Source: Flavobacteriaceae bacterium (GTDB lineage: Bacteria > Bacteroidota > Bacteroidia > Flavobacteriales > Flavobacteriaceae). From it: a DNA stretch of 39,807 nt. The notes beneath the pieces are model-generated. The model was given only the letters and a program-made list of their open reading frames with translations. It was not told the DNA's origin and ran no database searches. A program made the translations under genes and the position numbers. The stretch lies in assembly GCA_013373635.1 (NCBI GenBank), contig JABXHN010000009.1, positions 1 to 39,807 on the forward strand, read 5' to 3'. Below are positions 33,329 to 39,807 of the stretch, in pieces (within the stretch, counting starts at the first letter, position 1; every line of letters starts with the position of its first letter).

Positions 33329-33678
33329 TGAGTTTCAACCTCAGTGTTCATGAATTGGTTTCCCAGTTCGACAAAGAATCGATCAAAAGTCAAGTTTTTG
33401 ATCAATTGATTAAAGACTTTTCTCGATCAGGAATTCAATTAAATGTCGATTCAAATTCTAAAACACAGCAATGGATTGAAGAATTGATAATTGTATTAAA
33501 CAAGCTTTATCATAACAATTCTAATCAATTACATCAGTTGCTCTATTTGATCGATGTACCTCAAGAATACTACTCTAAAACTCAAGAGCTTCAAAAGGAT
33601 GAAATTGGTATGTTTTTTGCTGAGTTAATCCTAATGAGAACTTTAAAAAAAATAGCCTACCGCAATCAATATTCTTAA
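33328..33678 (+). CDS. Conserved small protein of unknown function
   Basis: A 116-residue protein, mostly helical, with no signal peptide or membrane helix. It is rich in Gln, Leu and Asn (LNKLYHNNSNQLHQLLYLIDVPQ is split by acidic patches). The start ATG overlaps the stop of the amidohydrolase (TGATG), which implies coupled translation. A reading one codon longer would use TTG and is not preferred. I do not recognise the family. The gene could still serve the next locus: sucA starts 126 bases on but has its own promoter. Confidence 0.6.
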   Translation: MSFNLSVHELVSQFDKESIKSQVFDQLIKDFSRSGIQLNVDSNSKTQQWIEELIIVLNKLYHNNSNQLHQLLYLIDVPQEYYSKTQELQKDEIGMFFAELILMRTLKKIAYRNQYS

Positions 33679-33735
33679 GCAATTGATATATTTTTTGTTT
33701 TTTGTTAAAAAAGCTGAAATTAAGCACTTAAAAGT

Positions 33736-33764
33736 TTTGAGGTAATCGAAATATTGTACTTTTG
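33736..33764 (+). promoter_or_regulatory. Promoter of sucA-sucB
   Basis: TTTG (33736-33739) is followed after 17 bases by TACTTTTG (33757-33764), a full TAnnTTTG. The predicted start near 33769 gives a leader of about 36 bases, longer than most in this window. Confidence 0.7.
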
Positions 33765-33804
33765 CTAGAATTTATTTTTAAACACACGAACAGCTAGTTA
33801 TTAA

Positions 33805-36576
33805 ATGGATAAGTATTCTTTCTTGAACGCAGCACATACCAGTTTTTTCTCTGATTTATACGAGAAATACTTGAAGTCACCCGATGAAGTAGAGCCGAGT
33901 TGGAGAGCTTTTTTTCAAGGATTTGATTTTGGCCAAGAAATGGCAGATGTGGATGAGCATATTCAAGCTGCATTAGAGTCGGATTCACCAGCAATTCCTG
34001 AGAAAATTCTCAAGGAATTCAATGTGGTAAAATTAATTAATGCCTACCGATCAAGAGGCCACTTGTTCACCAAGACCAATCCAGTTCGATCGAGAAGAAC
34101 CTACAGCCCAACTTTGGATATTGCTAATTTTGATTTGAATGAATCCGATTTGGATTCGGTATTCGATGCAGGTGATATACTTGGTTTAGGAGCTGCAAGT
34201 CTTCGTGAGATTATCCAAAAACTGGAAACGATCTACTGCGAGGCTATTGGAGTTGAGTACATGTACATCAGAAATCCAGAACAAGTTAGGTGGATTCAAA
34301 ATTGGTTGAATAAGAACTTAAACCATCCTATACTTAGTTCGGATCAAAAAAAACACATTCTTAAAAAGTTAACTCAAGCAGTATCTTTTGAGTCTTTTTT
34401 ACATACTAAATACGTAGGTCAAAAGCGTTTTTCTTTAGAAGGTAATGAGTCGTTGATTCCTGCTATTGATGCTATTGTAGAGCGTGCTTCAGAGATTGGA
34501 GTTAAAGAATTTGTTATGGGTATGGCTCATAGAGGACGCTTGAATGTGTTGACTAATATATTTGGGAAATCAGCTCAATCGATTTTCGGTGAATTTGACG
34601 GTAAGGATTACGAGGAAGCTGTTTTTGATGGTGATGTAAAGTATCACTTAGGGTGGACTTCAGAGCGTCAATCAGATTCAGGTGCTGAAATAACCATGAA
34701 TATTGCTCCAAACCCTTCTCACTTAGAGACTGTTGGAGCTGTAGTAGAAGGAATTACAAGATCGAAACAAGATCAATTTCCAAAAGGTGAAGAGCATAAG
34801 GTGTTACCGATTGTAATACACGGTGATGCTGCTATTGCTGGTCAAGGAATTGTTTATGAGATTGTTCAAATGGCCCAATTAGATGGTTATAAGACAGGAG
34901 GTACTATTCACATGGTGGTTAACAACCAAATAGGTTTTACAACCAATTATTTGGACGCTCGTTCTTCTACCTATTGTACGGATGTTGGAAAAGTTACACT
35001 TTCTCCAGTATTACATGTGAATGCTGATGATGCTGAGGCTGTAGTTCACGCTGCTCTATTTGCTTTAGAATACCGAATGCAATTTAAGTCGGATGTATTT
35101 ATCGACTTATTAGGATATCGAAAATACGGGCATAACGAAGGTGATGAACCTCGTTTTACACAGCCGATTTTATATAAAGAAATCTCTAGGCACAACAATC
35201 CAAAAGAGATCTATTTTCAAAAACTACTAGCAGAAGGTATTGTAGATAAGGCTTATGCAGATCAATTAGAAGAAGAGTACAAGCAGAGTTTGGAGGTTCA
35301 ATTAGAGGATTCTAGAAAGGAATCTACAACTGTGATTACACCTTTTATGCAAAATGTGTGGAAGGATTTTTCTGTGGCGCTTGAAGATGATATGCTAAAA
35401 ACAGTTGATACTGCCTATCCACTTGATGGTCTTAAAGCAATTGCAGAAAAAATAACTAAGTTGCCTGAGGGTAAAAAGTTTATTCGAAAAATTCAACGAC
35501 TAGTCGAAGATCGAAGAAAAATGGTGTTTGAGAATAACAGAATTGATTGGGCTATGGGTGAATTATTGGCTTATGGTTCATTACTTAAAGAAGGAAATGA
35601 CGTACGTATATCTGGACAAGATGTTGAGCGTGGTACCTTTTCGCATCGACACGCAGTAATTAAAGTAGAAGATTCTGAAGAAGAAGTAGTGCTTTTAGAT
35701 CATATTGATGAACAACAAGGTGATTTTCACATATTCAATTCTCTTTTATCAGAATATGGTGTTTTAGGATTTGATTATGGATATGCTATGGCTAATCCAA
35801 ATTCATTGACGATATGGGAAGCGCAATTTGGGGATTTTAGTAATGGTGCTCAAATTATGATAGATCAGTATATTTCTGCTGCAGAAGACAAGTGGAAATT
35901 GCAAAATGGATTGGTGATGCTATTGCCTCATGGGTATGAAGGACAAGGTGCAGAGCACTCATCGGCTCGAATGGAGCGTTACTTACAATTATGTGCAAAG
36001 GACAATATGTTTATAGCTGATTGTACAACTCCTGCGAATATGTTCCACTTGCTAAGAAGGCAATTGAAGGCAAATTACAGAAAACCCTTAGTGGTGTTTA
36101 CTCCTAAGAGTTTGCTAAGACATCCACTAGCAATGTCCTCAATGGAAGAATTATCAAATGGTTCGTTTCAGGAACTGATTGATGATCATTCAGTAGATGC
36201 AGAAAATGTAAAACAAGTGGTTTTCTGTACTGGTAAATTTTATTACGATCTTTATGCAGAACGTGAAAATCTCGGAAAAGAAAAAGAGGTTGCATTGGTT
36301 CGTTTAGAACAATTATTCCCATTGCCAGAAGAGCAGATGGATGCAGTTATCAAGAAGTATTCAAATGCAACTGATCTTGTTTGGGCTCAAGAAGAACCAA
36401 AAAACATGGGGGCTTGGGGCCATTTATTGATGCATTACGATCCAATTATGAAGTTTAGATTGGCATCACGTAGAGTGTATGCAGCTCCTGCTGCAGGTAG
36501 CCCGACTCGATCTAAAAGAAGACATCAAGAAGTGATCGATTATGTGTTCGATCCAACAAAAAACAATAACAAATAA
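33805..36576 (+). CDS. sucA: 2-oxoglutarate dehydrogenase E1 subunit
   Basis: A 923-residue thiamine-diphosphate enzyme, the first component of the citric-acid-cycle 2-oxoglutarate dehydrogenase. It starts with the E2-binding segment FLNAAHTSFFSDLYEKYLKSP, then MAHRGRLNVL near residue 240, a conserved NPSHLE segment near 310, GDAAIAGQG near 340 and NNQIGFTT near 374 (cofactor and Mg binding). The transketolase-like C-terminal part includes GYEGQGAEHSSAR. It is followed by sucB after 18 bases. Confidence 0.96.
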   Translation: MDKYSFLNAAHTSFFSDLYEKYLKSPDEVEPSWRAFFQGFDFGQEMADVDEHIQAALESDSPAIPEKILKEFNVVKLINAYRSRGHLFTKTNPVRSRRTYSPTLDIANFDLNESDLDSVFDAGDILGLGAASLREIIQKLETIYCEAIGVEYMYIRNPEQVRWIQNWLNKNLNHPILSSDQKKHILKKLTQAVSFESFLHTKYVGQKRFSLEGNESLIPAIDAIVERASEIGVKEFVMGMAHRGRLNVLTNIFGKSAQSIFGEFDGKDYEEAVFDGDVKYHLGWTSERQSDSGAEITMNIAPNPSHLETVGAVVEGITRSKQDQFPKGEEHKVLPIVIHGDAAIAGQGIVYEIVQMAQLDGYKTGGTIHMVVNNQIGFTTNYLDARSSTYCTDVGKVTLSPVLHVNADDAEAVVHAALFALEYRMQFKSDVFIDLLGYRKYGHNEGDEPRFTQPILYKEISRHNNPKEIYFQKLLAEGIVDKAYADQLEEEYKQSLEVQLEDSRKESTTVITPFMQNVWKDFSVALEDDMLKTVDTAYPLDGLKAIAEKITKLPEGKKFIRKIQRLVEDRRKMVFENNRIDWAMGELLAYGSLLKEGNDVRISGQDVERGTFSHRHAVIKVEDSEEEVVLLDHIDEQQGDFHIFNSLLSEYGVLGFDYGYAMANPNSLTIWEAQFGDFSNGAQIMIDQYISAAEDKWKLQNGLVMLLPHGYEGQGAEHSSARMERYLQLCAKDNMFIADCTTPANMFHLLRRQLKANYRKPLVVFTPKSLLRHPLAMSSMEELSNGSFQELIDDHSVDAENVKQVVFCTGKFYYDLYAERENLGKEKEVALVRLEQLFPLPEEQMDAVIKKYSNATDLVWAQEEPKNMGAWGHLLMHYDPIMKFRLASRRVYAAPAAGSPTRSKRRHQEVIDYVFDPTKNNNK

Positions 36577-36594
36577 GGCAAATAAATATTAAGC

Positions 36595-37800
36595 ATGATT
36601 TTAGAAATGAAAGTTCCCTCTCCTGGGGAATCCATTACGGAAGTAGAAATCGCAACTTGGCTCGTTGAAGACGGTGATTATGTTGAAAAAGACCAAGCCA
36701 TAGCTGAAGTAGATTCGGACAAAGCAACTCTTGAATTACCAGCTGAAGAAAGTGGTGTCATCACTTTAAAAGCTGAAGAAGGAGACGCTGTTGCAGTAGG
36801 TCAAGTAGTGTGTTTAATTGATACTGCTGCTCAAAAACCTGAAGGAAGCCCTGCGGCTCCCGTAAAAGAAGTTTCAGCTCCAAAAGCAGCTCCAGCTCCT
36901 GTGGTAGAACAGCAAACCTATGCAACAGGGTCGGCATCTCCAGCTGCTAAGAAAATTTTATCTGAAAAAGGAATAGAGGCTTCACAAATTAAAGGAACTG
37001 GTAAAGATGGTAGAGTTACCAAAGAAGATGCTATACAGGCAGTGCCTTCTATGGGAACCATGCCTGAAGGTGGACAGCGCGGTGTTTCTAGAACAAAGCT
37101 TTCAATGCTCAGAAGAAAAGTAGCAGAACGCTTAGTCGCTGCTAAAAATGAAACTGCAATGCTTACTACTTTTAACGAGGTAGATATGAGTGCAGTATTT
37201 AACCTTAGAAAAGAATACAAGGAAGCTTTTGCTCAGAAACACGGTGTTAATTTAGGTTTTATGTCCTTTTTTACACTTGCAGTGATTCGTGCCCTTAAAA
37301 TGTATCCTGCTGTCAATTCAATGATTGATGGAAAGGAAATGATTACCTATGACTTTTGCGATATATCCATTGCAGTATCAGGTCCAAAAGGACTTATGGT
37401 TCCTGTCATCAGAAATGCTGAAAAGCTTTCATTTGCAGGTGTTGAAAATGAAGTTAAAAGATTAGCGATCAGAGCCAGAGAAGGGGAGATCACTGTTGAT
37501 GAAATGACTGGAGGAACCTTTACAATTACAAATGGTGGAGTATTTGGATCGATGCTATCAACTCCAATTATCAACCCTCCTCAATCAGGTATTTTAGGGA
37601 TGCACAATATTGTTGAGCGCCCAATTGCCAAAAATGGAGAAGTTGTTATTGCTCCAGTTATGTACTTGGCACTATCTTACGATCACAGAATTATTGATGG
37701 TAAAGAATCTGTAGGATTCCTTGTAGCAATTAAAGAAGCCATTGAAAATCCACAGGAATTCTTAATGGATGGAGATATCAATAAAGCTTTAGAACTTTAA
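36595..37800 (+). CDS. sucB: Dihydrolipoyl succinyltransferase (E2 of 2-oxoglutarate dehydrogenase)
   Basis: A 401-residue E2 with one lipoyl domain (lipoylated K43 in VDSDKATLE), an Ala/Pro linker (about 80-105), a peripheral-subunit-binding domain ([14 protein letters not shown], about 110-145) and a catalytic acyltransferase domain ending [10 protein letters not shown] (H364, D368). It moves succinyl groups to CoA. It is co-transcribed with sucA; no E3 gene follows, so lipoamide dehydrogenase is encoded elsewhere. A terminator lies 20 bases downstream. Confidence 0.96.
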   Translation: MILEMKVPSPGESITEVEIATWLVEDGDYVEKDQAIAEVDSDKATLELPAEESGVITLKAEEGDAVAVGQVVCLIDTAAQKPEGSPAAPVKEVSAPKAAPAPVVEQQTYATGSASPAAKKILSEKGIEASQIKGTGKDGRVTKEDAIQAVPSMGTMPEGGQRGVSRTKLSMLRRKVAERLVAAKNETAMLTTFNEVDMSAVFNLRKEYKEAFAQKHGVNLGFMSFFTLAVIRALKMYPAVNSMIDGKEMITYDFCDISIAVSGPKGLMVPVIRNAEKLSFAGVENEVKRLAIRAREGEITVDEMTGGTFTITNGGVFGSMLSTPIINPPQSGILGMHNIVERPIAKNGEVVIAPVMYLALSYDHRIIDGKESVGFLVAIKEAIENPQEFLMDGDINKALEL

Positions 37801-37820
37801 ACAGTTGTAGTCAGTTTAAT

Positions 37821-37846
37821 AAAGGTCAGCATTGCTGGCCTTTTTT
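37821..37846 (+). terminator. Rho-independent terminator of sucA-sucB
   Basis: AAAGGTCAGC, loop ATT, GCTGGCCTTT form a 10-pair stem with one G-U, followed by a T run. Confidence 0.88.
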
Positions 37847-37869
37847 ATTGATACTCATCGGTGAAATAG

Positions 37870-37898
37870 TTGCTGATTTCAAATTTCCATTACCTTTG
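37870..37898 (+). promoter_or_regulatory. Promoter of the tatD-like gene
   Basis: TTG (37870-37872), an 18-base spacer, then TACCTTTG (37891-37898). The expected start is about 37903, the A of the ATG itself, so the transcript may be leaderless. Confidence 0.62.
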
Positions 37899-37902
37899 TG
37901 AT

Positions 37903-38667
37903 ATGTTTTTAACTGACACTCATACCCATTTGTATTCAGAGGCTTTTGATGAAGATCGAACCCTTGAAATTCAAAAAGCAATTGATGCTGGCATTCAACA
38001 ATTTTTTCTTCCTGCAATTGATTCAACCTATTATTCAGGCATGAAAGCATTGAAGGAAGAGTTTCCAAATAATGTACATTTAATGGCGGGTTTGCATCCT
38101 ACTCATGTCAAAGAAAATGTAGAGGAGGAACTCTTGGTGGTGCAAAATGAATTAAAATCAGGTAATTATTGTGCTGTTGGAGAAATAGGAATTGATCTGT
38201 ATTGGGATAAAACCTTTTTAAAGCAGCAACAAAACGCCTTTGCTATTCAAATCAAATGGGCTCAAGATTACGATCTTCCTTTTGCGATTCACTGTAGAGA
38301 TGCCTTTGATGAGGTTTTTGAAGTATTAGAAACCCTTCAAGGACCCTATAAAGGAATCTTTCACTGTTTTACAGGAACCTATCAGCAGGCTGAGCGTGCT
38401 ATTGATTTTGGATTAAAACTTGGAATAGGAGGAGTGGTTACTTTTAAAAACGGAAAGATCGATCAGTTTTTAAAAGAAATCCCATTGGAACATATCGTAT
38501 TAGAAACCGATGCTCCCTATTTGGCTCCGGTACCTTATAGAGGCAAGCGAAACAATCCTGAGTACCTCAAGCTCATCGCTCAAAAACTAGCACTGTTATA
38601 TGAGGTGCCTCTTGAAGAAATAGCTAGAATCACTAGTGAAAACTCAAAAAAACTCTTTAAGCTTTAA
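37903..38667 (+). CDS. TatD-family metal-dependent deoxyribonuclease
   Basis: A 254-residue TIM-barrel nuclease with metal ligands H7/H9 (DTHTHLY), E94 (GEIGIDLYWD), H130 (AIHCRDA), H154 (FHCFTG) and D203 (ETDAPYLAPV). TatD enzymes act as 3'-5' exonucleases in DNA repair and RNA turnover. A reading beginning at 37870 would use a TTG that looks like the -33 box, so the ATG at 37903 is chosen. The asparaginase gene follows after 5 bases and is probably in the same unit. Confidence 0.93.
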   Translation: MFLTDTHTHLYSEAFDEDRTLEIQKAIDAGIQQFFLPAIDSTYYSGMKALKEEFPNNVHLMAGLHPTHVKENVEEELLVVQNELKSGNYCAVGEIGIDLYWDKTFLKQQQNAFAIQIKWAQDYDLPFAIHCRDAFDEVFEVLETLQGPYKGIFHCFTGTYQQAERAIDFGLKLGIGGVVTFKNGKIDQFLKEIPLEHIVLETDAPYLAPVPYRGKRNNPEYLKLIAQKLALLYEVPLEEIARITSENSKKLFKL

Positions 38668-38672
38668 TCGCT

Positions 38673-39704
38673 ATGAAAGACACAAAACCCTCTATTTTGT
38701 TAATCTACACTGGTGGTACCATTGGAATGGTTAAGGATTATGATTCAGGAGCCTTAAAAGCTTTTGATTTTTCAAATCTCGAAAAACAAATACCAGAGCT
38801 TAAGCAGATTGACTGTCAAATATCCAGCTTGTCATTTGATTATCCTATCGATTCGAGTAATATTACTCCAGATCATTGGATTGCTTTGGTGGAGCTTATT
38901 GAAAAGAATTATCACTCTTATGATGGTTTTGTGGTATTACACGGCTCCGATACCATGAGCTATACTGCTTCGGCAATCAGCTTTATGATTGATCATTTAC
39001 ACAAGCCCATCATATTTACTGGTTCACAATTACCGATAGGGGATCTAAGAACAGATGCCAAAGAAAATTTGATTACAGCAATTGAGATTGCAGCATTACA
39101 AGAGGATGGAGAGGCTGTTGTTCAAGAAGTGGGACTGTATTTTGAATACAAACTCTACAGGGCTAACCGAACCACAAAGATTAGCGCCGCTCACTTTAAC
39201 GCCTTTACTTCTCCAAATTATCCAGCGCTTATTGAATCTGGAGTATCTTTAGAAGTGAATAATGCTGCTTTGTATCGAGCCGATAAAACAAAAGCTACTG
39301 AGTTTAGTAAGTGTATTGACAGTTCCGTCCTTATATTAAAGTTATTTCCTGGTTTAAGTGAACCAATATTGAGATCAATTGTTCAAACTAAGGGGCTTAA
39401 AGGTATTATTGTTGAGAGCTTTGGATCTGGAAATGCTCCTATGTTTGACTGGTTTAAAAAGCTCATCGACGAATTAGTTGAACAAGGAGTGCTCATTGTT
39501 AATATAACACAGTGTTTTGGAGGCAGTGTCTTACCTTCTCACTACGAAACTTCACTCGCTAGAATAAATAAACAAATTATCAACGGAAAAGACCTCACTA
39601 CAGAGGCTGCTTTAGCTAAAATGATGCTGCTTTTAGGGAATAAAACTCCGTATTCTACTTATAAAGAGAGCTTTGAAAAAGAAATTAGGGGTGAAATGAA
39701 ATAA
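38673..39704 (+). CDS. ansA: Type I L-asparaginase
   Basis: A 343-residue amidohydrolase converting asparagine to aspartate and ammonia. The two catalytic threonines are T16 (YTGGTIG) and T94 (LHGSDTMSYTA, with D93); the helper lysine is K130 (RTDAKEN). There is no signal peptide, so it is the cytoplasmic type I form. It follows the tatD-like gene by 5 bases. Confidence 0.93.
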   Translation: MKDTKPSILLIYTGGTIGMVKDYDSGALKAFDFSNLEKQIPELKQIDCQISSLSFDYPIDSSNITPDHWIALVELIEKNYHSYDGFVVLHGSDTMSYTASAISFMIDHLHKPIIFTGSQLPIGDLRTDAKENLITAIEIAALQEDGEAVVQEVGLYFEYKLYRANRTTKISAAHFNAFTSPNYPALIESGVSLEVNNAALYRADKTKATEFSKCIDSSVLILKLFPGLSEPILRSIVQTKGLKGIIVESFGSGNAPMFDWFKKLIDELVEQGVLIVNITQCFGGSVLPSHYETSLARINKQIINGKDLTTEAALAKMMLLLGNKTPYSTYKESFEKEIRGEMK

Positions 39705-39769
39705 AAGCGTGACTTTGTTTTATTTTTTATCTTTTTTTTTGTTATTTGGAGCCCCAAAACGAAACTAAT

Positions 39770-39807
39770 AGAGAGGTGGCCGAGTGGTCGAAGGCGCACG
39801 CCTGGAA
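39770..39807 (+). tRNA. tRNA-Ser (anticodon GGA), 5' part, cut by window end
   Basis: From 39770 the sequence reads acceptor strand AGAGAGG, T8-G9, D arm GCCGAGTGGTCGAAGGC, then anticodon stem CACGC and loop CTGGAA with anticodon GGA. The rest is beyond the window. The class II D arm (GTGGTCGAAGGC) and anticodon fit serine. The first base would be A rather than the usual G, so the exact 5' end is uncertain by one base. Confidence 0.88.

Noticed and set aside
33679-33804. Possible RNA gene or riboswitch before sucA
   Set aside because: Only a promoter (33736-33764) and an A/T-rich leader of about 36 bases are visible; no stable hairpin series was found.
36918-37220. Minus-strand open frame of about 100 codons inside sucB
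   Set aside because: It is antisense to the well-defined sucB binding domain and catalytic start; no family features were seen.
1-39807. CRISPR arrays, insertion sequences, prophage or a defence island
   Set aside because: No direct-repeat array, transposase, integrase or restriction genes were seen; the tRNA ends show no integrase gene beside them.

Overview
The window looks like chromosomal DNA of a marine-type Flavobacteriaceae (Bacteroidota). Four things point there: low G+C with A-rich sequence in place of Shine-Dalgarno sites; repeated promoters of the Bacteroidota type (TTTG-N19-TAnnTTTG, textbook at 130-160 before a tRNA); a ccoN-ccoO gene fusion with a one-haem CcoP; and familiar flavobacterial neighbours (waaA beside a DegT-family aminotransferase, ruvC-hemW, sucA-sucB, a hut operon with a long urocanate hydratase). 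I see no insertion sequence, phage, CRISPR array or rRNA. Gene density is very high and no gap exceeds 300 bases.

Layout. 1-114: two tRNAs on the minus strand. 281-6035: an SLC45-like sugar transporter, an LpxR-like outer-membrane protein, an N-acetylhexosamine-kinase-like phosphotransferase with a sugar-1-phosphate nucleotidyltransferase, and, divergently, a GH109-like Tat-exported oxidoreductase. 6043-17845: a low-oxygen block with hemN, the cbb3 oxidase genes ccoS-ccoNO-ccoQ-ccoP-ccoG-ccoH-safE-like, the copper ATPase ccoI, an FNR-like regulator and a double universal stress protein. 17886-17988: a candidate small structured RNA. 17987-24274: DUF456-hutH-hutI-hutU-hutG. 24348-26513: lipoprotein-ruvC-hemW. 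26510-30760: M20 dipeptidase, tRNA-Leu, sugar MFS, waaA. 30842-33678: sugar aminotransferase, secreted amidohydrolase, small unknown protein. 33805-39704: sucA-sucB, TatD nuclease, asparaginase. 39770-end: start of a tRNA-Ser.

The low-oxygen block appears to be one regulon. A 12-bp dyad of form TGAT-N4-(A/G)TCA lies before hemN, before the ccoS-ccoNO operon, before ccoI and before the universal stress gene. In all four cases its centre lies exactly 29.5 bp upstream of the first base of a TAnnTTT(G/A)-like promoter element, which would put it near -41.5, the position of a class II FNR/CRP activator site. The FNR-like gene (16157-16852) sits in the middle of these targets and carries cysteines suited to an oxygen-labile Fe-S cluster. 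This is the strongest unifying observation; the second is the three-hairpin RNA at about 17899-17988.

All functions are read from sequence motifs and general family knowledge; no database search was run.
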